DNA from: Fibrella aestuarina BUZ 2
GTDB taxonomy: Bacteria > Bacteroidota > Bacteroidia > Cytophagales > Spirosomataceae
Length of the DNA stretch: 64,000 nucleotides
NCBI RefSeq assembly: GCF_000331105.1
Contig: NC_020054.1
Span: forward strand, 4,638,257 to 4,702,256
Reading direction: 5' to 3'
Both the position numbers and the translations under genes were made by a program. The notes below the pieces were generated by a model, which worked only from the letters and a program-made list of their open reading frames with translations, was not told where the DNA came from and searched no databases. Below are positions 7,461-14,831 of the stretch, in pieces (the stretch's first letter is position 1; each line of letters opens with the position of its first letter).

Positions 7461-7877
7461 TTAAACAGGGTTCACGCCGCGAACTATCGAAATAAGCCGG
7501 GCCGTTGTGTCATTATCAAGAATTAAGTTACATTCTTCAAACAGCAGGTCTTTTACACCCTTGCTAATCGCTTCGTCGTTCGGGTTTGCGTACTCCCAAA
7601 CGTCGCCTTCGCCGATGCTTTGAACCACGCTTAACACCTTCGCTATTCGGTCTACGTCGTTCGCTTTGGCTAGTTTGTCGGCCAGGCTAACCAAGATTTG
7701 TTTAGCCTTCAAATAGATGCTTCGTTGCTCCGGCGTCAGTTGCGCCAACAGCTTGCCCCTTTGCCCTTCGGCGTACTTGTGTAGGTTCGATTTAAGGGGG
7801 CTATCGGACAGAATAAATAAGGCAAACTGGTTTAGAAAGTCGGCCTTTTTTTCTTTCTCTGTGCGGCTTGTATTCAT
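7461..7877 (-). CDS. Hypothetical prophage protein
   Basis: This 138-residue, almost wholly helical protein contains a LLAQLTPEQRSIYLKAKQIL segment and several acidic helices. It has no membrane segment or signal. The start ATG (7877-7875) overlaps the stop of the upstream 56-residue membrane gene as ATGA. No family was recognised. Confidence 0.65.
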   Translation of the reverse strand: MNTSRTEKEKKADFLNQFALFILSDSPLKSNLHKYAEGQRGKLLAQLTPEQRSIYLKAKQILVSLADKLAKANDVDRIAKVLSVVQSIGEGDVWEYANPNDEAISKGVKDLLFEECNLILDNDTTARLISIVRGVNPV

Positions 7878-8044
7878 TGCTGAGCGGCCTTTTTAGCAAA
7901 TGACGCCGCCAGGATTTTGGTAAACTCAATGGGTGCCAGAATGAGCACGATAAACAGGCTTATCCCAATAAAAGCAAGGGAAATAAGCAAGCCAGCCAGC
8001 ACCGAAGCAATACCCACGAGGGGGGCAAGACATAGGGTTTTCAT
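7874..8044 (-). CDS. 56-residue two-helix membrane protein
   Basis: A short frame lies between two longer leftward genes and overlaps both by ATGA junctions (8041-8044 and 7874-7877), which strongly supports translation. It encodes MKTLCLAPLVGIASVLAGLL, a hydrophobic stretch through about residue 41, then FTKILAASFAKKAAQQ. It is consistent with one long or two short membrane helices and a basic tail. In prophages such peptides are often holins or superinfection proteins; here that is only a possibility. Confidence 0.7.
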   Translation of the reverse strand: MKTLCLAPLVGIASVLAGLLISLAFIGISLFIVLILAPIEFTKILAASFAKKAAQQ

Positions 8045-8385
8045 TGCAGGAAAATGGTTTTTTTGTGAGGGGAAAGATTAGTAAGTGTGTTGTCGAGCTT
8101 CGCCAGCAGGCTTAGAAGCTCGTACCCGATAGACGCTTCGTTTAATTCGTCGCGTAGGGCCATTGCAGCGGCTAAGGGTATGTTTACTTTGAAGGGCTTA
8201 TTATTGGGCCGTAGTCGCCACGTTTGGGCCATGTAAGGGGTTATTCGCCCGCGCCACTCAATTAGGATTAGTCGGCTTACCGTTTCGGTGGTTGCTTCGC
8301 GTAAGCTGTATAGGTCGGGCGAAGGAATCCAGGCCAGCAACGCTAAGAACTCATCGCGGTAAACCGACAGCGTTACTTTGTGCAT
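8041..8385 (-). CDS. Hypothetical prophage protein
   Basis: This 114-residue soluble protein begins MHKVTLSVYRDEFLALLAWIPS. A middle region SRLILIEWRGRITPYMAQTW precedes a helical C-terminus. The start overlaps the previous gene's stop as TAATG and its stop overlaps the next start as ATGA. No known family was recognised. Confidence 0.65.
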   Translation of the reverse strand: MHKVTLSVYRDEFLALLAWIPSPDLYSLREATTETVSRLILIEWRGRITPYMAQTWRLRPNNKPFKVNIPLAAAMALRDELNEASIGYELLSLLAKLDNTLTNLSPHKKTIFLQ

Positions 8386-9125
8386 TATTGCCGCCGCATG
8401 TTGGGCGTAATGTTTAGTTTTCCCTGTAAAGCCGCTACGGCGTTTTGGGCGTTTTTCACCATTTGCGCGTTATCGGCATCCATCGGCGGCAAGTCGGCGA
8501 CAATGGCCGAAGCCGGGCGCACAATGGGCGATGTTTGGGGCTGCGATTGGTTGGCGTTGTAGTAGTGGCGGCATTTGTGATACCAGGCTTCTACCCGCGT
8601 CCGGCTGTAGCTCTTTGGCTCTGCCAGTAGTACCGTTTTACAGTACTCGATTAGGTGTTGCAGCGTCGGGAATTTCTCTTTGGTAAACTCGAAGTCTACC
8701 CGTTCCACTTCCCGGAATTTGCCCGTTGGCCGGGGTGGTAAGAGTTTGGCGTAATCTAAGCCGGTTTCGGTCTTACGGGCACCGTAAACCCGATCTAAGA
8801 AGTTTGCCGTTTGCAGATCAAGCGTTAATTCATCATACAGCTTGTAGGTATCTGCGAACAATTCCAGAATCAAAATATCCTTCGAGCGGTGCAAGAATGT
8901 GCGCTTAAAGAACTGCATTTGATAGCACTTATCTAAGTAGCCGTTATTCAACAGTCGGCTAATACAGTCTTGTAAAAGTGCCTGCTTATCCTGCTTTTCA
9001 GCCATGCCCACATTAGCACTATACCCGTCGAAGACGTAGCCGTTAGTCAAGTAAAGCTCCCAACGGTAGGTACTTGTTTCCTTGCAGCCGACGAAGCGGG
9101 GTTTATTGGTTTGCGTGAATGCCAT
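8385..9125 (-). CDS. Hypothetical prophage protein
   Basis: This 246-residue soluble protein has an N-terminal part with a GYVFDGYSANVG segment and a helical middle (ILELFADTYKLYDELTLDL). The C-terminus is low-complexity and N/A/Q-rich. It heads the tightly overlapping leftward block 9125-7461. A role in DNA or host interaction is possible, but no motif was recognised. No membrane or export signal is present. Confidence 0.65.
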   Translation of the reverse strand: MAFTQTNKPRFVGCKETSTYRWELYLTNGYVFDGYSANVGMAEKQDKQALLQDCISRLLNNGYLDKCYQMQFFKRTFLHRSKDILILELFADTYKLYDELTLDLQTANFLDRVYGARKTETGLDYAKLLPPRPTGKFREVERVDFEFTKEKFPTLQHLIEYCKTVLLAEPKSYSRTRVEAWYHKCRHYYNANQSQPQTSPIVRPASAIVADLPPMDADNAQMVKNAQNAVAALQGKLNITPNMRRQ

Positions 9126-9285
9126 TTTTTGAGGGGTTGGGAATTGCCGCCGCGTCCAAATGCGCGAAGCGGTGCGTTTCAGTTATTCAGTTAGGGGATA
9201 ACTGCTTAGAATAAGCGGTTATACAAAGAGTTAATCAGCGTTACTCAAGAAGTACTTTGCTGTTAGTCTTAGGCTAACTTACTGG

Positions 9286-9489
9286 TTAACAATAAGTTAA
9301 CTGGAAACTGGCCGAAAAAAAGCCGTTTTCAAGGGCAATAGCTTTCCACTCAGCCGAAACGGCTGTTTTTTCGAGTTTTCCGACTAACGGTAGTGTGTAT
9401 ACGTCGAAGGTTGTACCGTCCTTCGACTTGCGAGGCCACGCGCTGCAACGACCACACAAAGGGGGGCTTTTACATATCCCCCGGCTCAA
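9286..9489 (-). CDS. Possible small prophage protein
   Basis: This 67-residue frame has a cysteine cluster (GICKSPPLCGRC) near its start and a beta-like middle. It lies between the tRNA and the 9125-7461 block, in the same direction. Coding support is weak: no overlap, no ribosome-binding site and no family. The start lies about 60 bp downstream of the tRNA 3' end. It could be chance. Confidence 0.3.
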   Translation of the reverse strand: MSRGICKSPPLCGRCSAWPRKSKDGTTFDVYTLPLVGKLEKTAVSAEWKAIALENGFFSASFQLTYC

Positions 9490-9547
9490 GTGGCCGGGGG
9501 AATGCCGTTATTCCTAAACCCTTAACCTTTATGTGACTATCACATAG

Positions 9548-9619
9548 TCGGGGAAAACGGAGTCGAACCGCTGACCTTCGGGCGATAACCCGACGCTCTA
9601 CCAACTGAGCTATTCCCTG
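9548..9619 (-). tRNA. tRNA-like gene with a 6-base anticodon loop
   Basis: On the minus strand a cloverleaf folds. The acceptor is CAGGGAA/TTCCCCG with one A-C mismatch, the D arm is GCTC-AGTTGGTA-GAGC, and the anticodon stem TCGGG/CCCGA has five perfect pairs. The variable loop is AGGTC and the T arm is AGCGG-TTCGACT-CCGTT. The anticodon loop (complement of 9583-9588) is only six bases, TTATCG, so the anticodon is ambiguous: TAT (Ile) or ATC (Asp) depending on which loop base is missing. CCA is not encoded. It lies within the prophage, in the operon direction. It may be decayed by a one-base deletion or be a deliberately unusual phage tRNA. Confidence 0.75.
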
Positions 9620-9840
9620 ATACCGAAGCCTTGCGGCTCCGGGTTGTGCTTCGCTGTCGAAGCGTTCGGGCGGCTGCAACCGCCCGGCCTGGTCTCTCCT
9701 ATTGCAGTAGGCCCGGTTTTTCACGTTTCCGCTTTACTGGTAGCGGCCTGGTTTCTCCGGGTTCGTCGTTGGATGTTTATTTGTTGATGAAGTCGGGGGC
9801 AAAAGTGGGCGGTTAAGCCCGCGCCGAAAGGACAACTTTG

Positions 9841-10116
9841 TTAGGCCATTACAGCCGCTTCTTTGGGCAAGCCTGGTAGCTCCGGCATGGTGTTAGAATC
9901 AAACTGCTCATGGGTGAAGCCCATATATTGAATCATGCACGTACGAATCCAGGAAGGCAATGTCAGCAGGGTTACGCTACTAACTTTACTGACAACTGAC
10001 CGCTCGAAATACCTTAACAGGTCTTCACCTGCTAACGCTGAGTTAAATTTCTTGTAGCTCTCATAGTCAGTCCGTTTCAAATGCTCGTAGTGCGCTCGAA
10101 CGGTAGTTTTAGGCAT
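9841..10116 (-). CDS. Small hypothetical prophage protein
   Basis: This 91-residue basic helical protein begins MPKTTVRAHYEHLKRTDYES and ends in a proline-rich tail. It is the first leftward gene after the presumed immunity region and diverges from the repressor-like gene at 10338, where lytic or early genes usually start. No family was recognised. An early regulatory role is inference from position. Confidence 0.55.
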   Translation of the reverse strand: MPKTTVRAHYEHLKRTDYESYKKFNSALAGEDLLRYFERSVVSKVSSVTLLTLPSWIRTCMIQYMGFTHEQFDSNTMPELPGLPKEAAVMA

Positions 10117-10193
10117 AGGCGTTAGATAAATAATCGGTTAAAAATGAGACACATGAATAAAAATATATTGGACGCCTCACTTTTTGCCGCAAA

Positions 10194-10308
10194 ATTTGTT
10201 ACATTAATTGCAACAATATTTGTTACGTTTCCGTGAGGTGATGGACAAATGTAGATTAATCTAGATCGACAATGCAAGTTTATATAGAAAATAATTTTAT
10301 ATAAACTT
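10194..10308. promoter_or_regulatory. Operator-like repeats in the divergent immunity region
   Basis: Between the divergent genes at 10116 and 10338 lie two kinds of repeat. The nonamer ATTTGTTAC occurs at 10194-10202 and 10218-10226, 24 bp apart. A perfect 10-bp inverted repeat (AAGTTTATAT at 10276-10285, its complement at 10299-10308) ends 29 bp before the repressor-like start. The layout fits operators controlling a leftward early promoter and an autoregulated rightward repressor. Confidence 0.55.
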
Positions 10309-10337
10309 ATATTATTACCATAAAATTCTGTAAGTCA

Positions 10338-10784
10338 ATGGAATACAAATTTGGAGACAAGGTAATTTCATTGCTCAAGGAGCAAGGGAAAACGAAGAAA
10401 AGTTTATACCTGCATCTAGGTATGACCGCTAACGGCTTTGAACAGATGCTAGAAAACAACACATTTTCGGCAGTGCGATTAGCTCAGATTGCCGCGTTCC
10501 TAGATGTTGACGTAACGCATTTCTATGATCTACCCGTTAGGCAATCGGAGCAAGTCGAGGCAAGTAGCTACTTGAAAGAGACGCTTAACCGTCTTGAAGC
10601 ATCGTTTGCCCGGCAAGTTGAAATAAAGGATAGCCAAATTGCCGGACTGCAACGGACAATCGATTATTTGACTGGTGGGGGGCAACTCGCGCAAAAGTCT
10701 TTTAACGGGCCTGTCGCCATGACGGAAGATGAACCACGCGTTATAAAATTAAACTCAAAAAACAAAGGCTTGAAAACGGCCTAA
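10338..10784 (+). CDS. XRE-family repressor-like protein with coiled coil
   Basis: This 148-residue protein has an N-terminal HTH of the XRE type (residues about 5-60: VISLLKEQGKTKKSLYLHLG ... FSAVRLAQIAAFLDVDV). It is followed by a coiled coil (about 75-115: LKETLNRLEASFARQVEIK) likely for dimerisation, and a basic tail. There is no peptidase domain, so it is not a LexA/CI-type cleavable repressor. It diverges from the leftward prophage genes and is preceded by operator-like repeats. It is probably the prophage maintenance repressor. Confidence 0.75.
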   Translation: MEYKFGDKVISLLKEQGKTKKSLYLHLGMTANGFEQMLENNTFSAVRLAQIAAFLDVDVTHFYDLPVRQSEQVEASSYLKETLNRLEASFARQVEIKDSQIAGLQRTIDYLTGGGQLAQKSFNGPVAMTEDEPRVIKLNSKNKGLKTA

Positions 10785-10925
10785 TTTTTTGGGTTTCGGT
10801 GGCATTTTCGGTGGCAGGCCGTTAGCGCACTTCGCTAACATCGTCATAAACACATACTTAGAACAGAAAGGTAAAATTCCTCTCTCTCTGCAAGAGCCAT
10901 TTTTTAGAAGGTTGATATTGAGACC

Positions 10926-10954
10926 AAACCACGCGAAACCCGCGTGGTTTTTTC
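10926..10954 (+). terminator. Rho-independent terminator after the repressor-like gene
   Basis: A 10-bp stem (AAACCACGCG / CGCGTGGTTT, 10926-10935 and 10941-10950) with a 5-base loop is followed by a run of T. It is about 140 bp past the stop at 10784. The rest of the 10785-11151 gap has no gene; near 11006-11050 the sequence GGTTACG recurs three times, twice as GGTTACGGCAA. Confidence 0.7.
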
Positions 10955-11119
10955 GTTTGGGCCTTTTTGTACCGCAAATCTGAACTGCCAAAGCCGATTT
11001 AACCCGGTTACGTCCGAGGTTACGGCAACCCCTAGCGGTTACGGCAAGCCCTTTTCTACGTTAACAATATTTAAGTTTCGTAGGATCATATATAGCACTC
11101 ACCATTAGTATAGCAAACT

Positions 11120-11149
11120 GATAGACTAGATTACCCAATCTAGTCTATC
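11120..11149. repeat. Perfect 13-bp hairpin two bases before the recombinase start
   Basis: Arms 11120-11132 (GATAGACTAGATT) and 11137-11149 pair perfectly around a 4-base loop ACCC. The ATG at 11152 follows immediately. If the second ATG (11170) is the true start, the hairpin covers the leader. It may be an operator, a translational block or a recombinase core-type site. Confidence 0.75.
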
Positions 11150-11151
11150 CT

Positions 11152-12441
11152 ATGTACAATATTAACCGAATGGCTCTCCTGTTCTGGTTTAGAAAATCCG
11201 AAACAATACCCGACGCAGGTCAGATCCAGATGCGACTGACCTACAACGCCGAACGAGCCGAACTCGGCTCCACTCACATCGATTGTAAAAAATCGCAGTG
11301 GGATCAACCTAATCAGTGCTTCAAGGGAAAGTCCGTCTGGGCCCAGGAGCAAAACGCCAAGTTGGCCAAGCTCACCAAACGCGTCGATGCGTTGGTGGAG
11401 AATCTGGAAAGAGATGGGCATGAACTGACCGCCGCGCTGATCAAGAATTTTTTTGCCCTGCAGCACCGCGCTGCCAAAGCCGGAGGCCCGACGGCTGGCA
11501 TTGTGCACCGGCGCACCATCTTTCCCTTTAACGAACTGGCGCAACTGCATCAAGAGTCTCAGTCTAAGCGCCACAAGCTAGGCAAGATCACCCAGGCTAC
11601 GCTGGACATCCAGGCTAACTATGCCGCCAACATCGCTGACTACTTCGCTCATCACAGACGCGACAAGTTGCCAGCCACCTCACTCAACGATGACTTCATG
11701 GAGCATCTGGAGATGCACCTGGCGGATGTAGAAGAGTTCGGCGGAGGTCACATTGAGAAGCACTTGAAGTTCGTCAAGCAGGTGATGAAGTGGAGCCTGG
11801 CCAAAGGCTACATCTCCAAAAACCCGCTGGCCGAGTACGTAGTCGAGGCTTATGATGAACAGCCTGACATCACTCATCTGAGCATCGACGAGTTGCAGCG
11901 GTTGATCGACTTCGACTTCCAGGCACTGGCGGATGAAGGGCGCATCAGCGCGCTGTCGGTGCCTGCGTTGAAAGAGGAGCGGGATGCCTTCGCCTTCAAC
12001 TGCTTCACCGGAATGCACCACTGCGATTATACGTCCAAAACCTACACCATCGAAATTGATGAGGCGGGGGATCACTGGCTGACAGGCAAGCGAAGAAAAA
12101 CGGGCAAGGAGTTCTTTATGAAGCTGCTGGAGCCAGCAGTGGCCATCTTTCAGCGCTACGGTTCGGATCTTGCCAACCTGCCAGTCAAGTCGAATCAGAA
12201 GCGCAATGACACGCTGAAGTTCATCGCGTTGTACGTGGAGCTCCCCTACAACCTGAGCACCAAGATTGCCCGCAAGACGTTTGCCGATCTGGCGCTAAAC
12301 GAGATGCTGATCGCGGCGGATGACGTAGCCACGATGTTGGGCCTGACCAGCACCAAACGGCTGAAGCACTACGTACGTCCACGCCGTCAGCGCCTGTCGA
12401 AGCTGCTGGTGAGCTGGCAGCAGCTATCGAAAGTCGCTTAA
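11152..12441 (+). CDS. Tyrosine recombinase-family protein with substituted active site
   Basis: This 429-residue protein has the Bacteroidota integrase layout: a short N-terminal arm-binding region (about 7-60), a SAM-like core-binding domain (about 140-235) and a catalytic domain (about 245-420). Compared with the usual family motifs, TGLR..D reads TGMHHCDY, so Arg-I is His289. HxAR reads KIAR, so His-II is Lys371 and Arg374 is kept. LGHxS reads LGLTS, so the third His is Leu398. Tyr407 (LKHY) is kept. With three catalytic positions changed it may be an inactive DNA-binding derivative or a divergent enzyme. The start may be ATG 11170 (MALLFWFRK), which fits the family better. Confidence 0.85.
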   Translation: MYNINRMALLFWFRKSETIPDAGQIQMRLTYNAERAELGSTHIDCKKSQWDQPNQCFKGKSVWAQEQNAKLAKLTKRVDALVENLERDGHELTAALIKNFFALQHRAAKAGGPTAGIVHRRTIFPFNELAQLHQESQSKRHKLGKITQATLDIQANYAANIADYFAHHRRDKLPATSLNDDFMEHLEMHLADVEEFGGGHIEKHLKFVKQVMKWSLAKGYISKNPLAEYVVEAYDEQPDITHLSIDELQRLIDFDFQALADEGRISALSVPALKEERDAFAFNCFTGMHHCDYTSKTYTIEIDEAGDHWLTGKRRKTGKEFFMKLLEPAVAIFQRYGSDLANLPVKSNQKRNDTLKFIALYVELPYNLSTKIARKTFADLALNEMLIAADDVATMLGLTSTKRLKHYVRPRRQRLSKLLVSWQQLSKVA

Positions 12442-12731
12442 TTGATGAAAAGATAGTGCTTTGCCCACCTTCACTATCTATTTTAGTGCAGAGGTAGCTT
12501 TACCCTGAAGCCTTTTTGCCAGAGTGTGTAGTTAGATGACTGTTTCTGATCTAGAGAGAACGGGCGTTTATATTAGATCAAACCGTAGTGAAACAGGCTT
12601 GTTAAGTCCAACTGTACAGACGCACTGCCAATATCGCATGTTTGTAACGTCAGGGATTATATACGCAATCGGCTAAATTCGTTACTTTTGTTATATGTTG
12701 TCAAGTTAAGACTTTCGGACACAACGTTTGA
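12442..12731. other. Gap with no recognisable gene
   Basis: About 290 bases between the recombinase and the DUF2695-like gene. No open frame with coding character was seen. Near 12692-12740 an imperfect inverted arrangement of GTTATATGTTGTC and GACACAACGTTTGATTATACAAC is present but irregular. Confidence 0.4.
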
Positions 12732-12746
12732 TTATACAACACTAAA

Positions 12747-13049
12747 ATGGCTTCAAAAGAAGATAAGCAGAGAAAGAAGGGGATTTTGCAGGGTTTCAAA
12801 AGCCAAGAACAAGAAGCTAAGATTGCACAGATGCCTGTCTCTAAAACTGATCTGAGGGATTTATTCGACCACTTAGATTTAGCACTACAAGAGAAAGGTT
12901 GTGATAATTCGCTAACGCTCACTGATGCTTTTTTAGAAGAAAGACATTTACCAGTTGATCAAACAAAAGCTTGGTTGGCTCAATACGGTGGCTATTGTGA
13001 CTGTGAGGTACTAGCCAATGTCGAAGACGAATTTTCTAAGGTCATCTGA
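12747..13049 (+). CDS. DUF2695-like small protein
   Basis: This 100-residue protein has a basic N-terminus (MASKEDKQRKKG) and a helical middle. It ends in WLAQYGGYCDCEVLANVEDEF, matching the Cys-x-Cys-E-V-L-A-N-V-E signature I associate with DUF2695. The family has no established function. It is AT-rich, followed 36 bp later by another small gene, and lies between the recombinase and the phage remnant, so it is probably accessory cargo. Confidence 0.7.
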   Translation: MASKEDKQRKKGILQGFKSQEQEAKIAQMPVSKTDLRDLFDHLDLALQEKGCDNSLTLTDAFLEERHLPVDQTKAWLAQYGGYCDCEVLANVEDEFSKVI

Positions 13050-13084
13050 CATAGATTAGCAAAGGCAAGATTATACAACAGAAA

Positions 13085-13363
13085 ATGGATCGTATAAATG
13101 GGGTTTGGATCTTTCATGGCGAAGGTGGCCGGTTCTCCAGTGGTGTGTTTTTAACCAAGGCAACAGCAGAAGATTGGATTAATCAACGTCAGCTATCGGG
13201 TACGCTTACTTTGTATCCGCTTGATATAGGCGTATATGATTGGTCACTCGAGAAGGGCTATTTTGTCATAGAAAAGGAGGAGCACAATAAGGCGACTTTT
13301 ATCCAGCGATTCACGACAGGTAGCCAAGAGCATTACCATTATGAAGATGGTAGATTGGACTAG
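13085..13363 (+). CDS. Small conserved-looking hypothetical protein
   Basis: This 92-residue protein has a compact alpha/beta look: NGVWIFHGEGGRFSSGVF, a helix around TAEDWINQ, then SGTLTLYPLDIGVYDW and a YFVIEKEEHNKA strand-helix. It resembles small DUF proteins (I recall a DUF7710-like family) found beside cargo genes in Bacteroidota; this was not verified. It probably sits in one transcript with 12747-13049. Confidence 0.6.
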   Translation: MDRINGVWIFHGEGGRFSSGVFLTKATAEDWINQRQLSGTLTLYPLDIGVYDWSLEKGYFVIEKEEHNKATFIQRFTTGSQEHYHYEDGRLD

Positions 13364-13442
13364 CCGATTAACATATTTCCACTTATACAACAAAGTCTTC
13401 TCTGATTAAACCTGACCATTTTTCACACATAACTTCTTTTCA

Positions 13443-14288
13443 ATGAAAGTAAGGAACCTCAGTCAATACTACCTTACGCTCGTTCCATTTGTCGTAGCTA
13501 TACTCGGGTTTGCCTTAGGACACAGCAGTTATAAGCTGTACATCCCCCTTTGGCTCATTAATGTCTGCTTGATGGTCTGGGCTACCCGGACGTTGAGTAA
13601 ACAAGCCATCAAAAACCCCAATGAGCGTGGAAGCCATCTCCTAATTAGCTCCTTGTTTCTGATAGCTCCTTGGCTATTTATCTCCGTCTTTGCGGGTATG
13701 GGGCCGCCACCCAATACGGCGGCAAGCTGGGTAACTACGGCTGCCGAACAGCAAGTTCGCTATGTTATTCTGCTGCTTAGTGGTGTATTAATTACCATTG
13801 GGTTTACCTTTTTAAGAGCCCGACTAAACCTAGCTGGTGAGGAGGTTTATTCGTTACTTGGGCTGGTAATTATTTTTTTGGCCATGCCTCTATTTATGCT
13901 CAATATGACATATTGGGGTGGCTTTCTGACGGAATCCTTCCGGATTTTTGAGGCTTCTAATTTGGATAAAAGACCCGACTGGTATTTACCTTTGAGAGAA
14001 CTGTTTGCCTGGATAAGCGGAGTTGAAGTCGGATTGACCTACTTAGCCACTGCTGCCTTCGGTGCCTCTCTGAAAACAACTCGTTGGTTTAAGCCACGAA
14101 CCTGCTGGATCTATATCGGTGTTAGTCTGTTGGGCTTTCTATTAAGCGTTTTACCTGAGATTTCCTTTATGCCCCTAACAGTCGGCTCTTATCTGGTATC
14201 AATCCCAGCTATTCCTTTCATCATGCCCTACTTGATAGCAGTCAATCTATTGAGCCTTTCCACTACTCTAACCGGCTCAACAAATTAA
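13443..14288 (+). CDS. Multi-pass membrane protein of unknown function
   Basis: This 281-residue protein has about eight hydrophobic segments (near 11-28, 35-50, 67-86, 104-122, 133-152, 190-208, 222-240, 250-272) and short hydrophilic loops. No enzyme or transporter signature was recognised. It is AT-rich like the two preceding small genes and is the last complete cargo gene before the terminase remnant. Start ATG 13443 lies a few bases after a T-rich leader. Confidence 0.65.
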   Translation: MKVRNLSQYYLTLVPFVVAILGFALGHSSYKLYIPLWLINVCLMVWATRTLSKQAIKNPNERGSHLLISSLFLIAPWLFISVFAGMGPPPNTAASWVTTAAEQQVRYVILLLSGVLITIGFTFLRARLNLAGEEVYSLLGLVIIFLAMPLFMLNMTYWGGFLTESFRIFEASNLDKRPDWYLPLRELFAWISGVEVGLTYLATAAFGASLKTTRWFKPRTCWIYIGVSLLGFLLSVLPEISFMPLTVGSYLVSIPAIPFIMPYLIAVNLLSLSTTLTGSTN

Positions 14289-14368
14289 ATTATTTCGATA
14301 AAGCAGATTTAATACTGTTCGGCAATTTCCTGAAAAATTCCCTTTACATAATGGTAGTTATCTAGTAA

Positions 14369-14644
14369 TTAGCAGAAAAGTACAAATAAGCGAACAGGCT
14401 GACGTTTGTATTTTTCGCAGATTACTCCTCCCGAATGGCGCTTTTTAAGAAGTTGCACCTTTTCACTCAGCGAAATACCAGACTGACAGGCAATTACAGC
14501 CCCCCCCTCCCGGGCCTCGCTTTTCTGTGAGTTGACCCCGCCCTTTAGCATTTTGGCAATCGCCAATTTCCATTTTTGGCGAATAGCTGAACGCCCAGGT
14601 ACTGACGGATCGTGCCGATCGCGCCAGCGCCTGGGCTTTCCCAT
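14369..14644 (-). CDS. Small phage ORF downstream of the terminase remnant
   Basis: This 91-residue frame starts 24 bp after the stop of the terminase fragment. Its section from the IRQKWK motif to the KMLKGGV motif is matched by the start-less frame at 180-386, which sits in the same place behind the intact terminase. That shared context supports a real small gene or conserved downstream element. The C-terminus is basic. Function unknown. Confidence 0.4.
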   Translation of the reverse strand: MGKPRRWRDRHDPSVPGRSAIRQKWKLAIAKMLKGGVNSQKSEAREGGAVIACQSGISLSEKVQLLKKRHSGGVICEKYKRQPVRLFVLFC

Positions 14645-14668
14645 TTTACAATTATACGTGGCTCGGGC

Positions 14669-14831
14669 TTAGACGAACGAGATATCAAAATCGTCCAGCA
14701 CCCGGGTGATCCCCACCTTCTGGCGACGGATGATGTAGTAGTCGACTGTATCGCTCAAGTGGCTCGCCCGCTCCTGCTCGATGTCAACACTCTCGCTGGA
14801 GTAGTCGGGTTCGGTCGAGTCATGCGTTCCG
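14669..14831 (-). pseudogene. C-terminal remnant of a second terminase large subunit
   Basis: The minus strand encodes, in one frame ending at TAA 14669-14671, SSESVDIEQERASHLSDTVD followed by YYIIRRQK and a DDFDISFV end. This matches the tail of TerL at 387-1886 (SSESSSMEQERATHYSDTVD, then YY, then GDFDIQ), including the nuclease aspartate. Upstream homology stops at the HAD gene stop (14832-14834), which marks a recombination or deletion junction. It is the right edge of recognisable phage DNA. Confidence 0.8.

Larger units (their letters stand above)
12732..13392 (+). repeat. Decamer TTATACAACA repeated before three successive genes
   Basis: The exact 10-mer TTATACAACA occurs at 12732-12741, 13071-13080 and 13383-13392, upstream of the starts at 12747, 13085 and 13443 respectively. 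It is 4-5 bp from the first two starts and 50 bp from the third. The spacing is about 310-340 bp. It may be a shared leader, promoter part or cassette junction. Confidence 0.6.

Noticed and set aside
11006..11050. Attachment site formed by GGTTACG repeats near the recombinase
   Set aside because: Only short direct repeats within one place; no matching copy was found at the presumed right edge near 14.83 kb.
12442..13442. Integron-like gene cassette array
   Set aside because: The repeated unit is only ten bases, one junction is 36 bp long with no room for an attC, and the recombinase is a Bacteroidota integrase type, not IntI.
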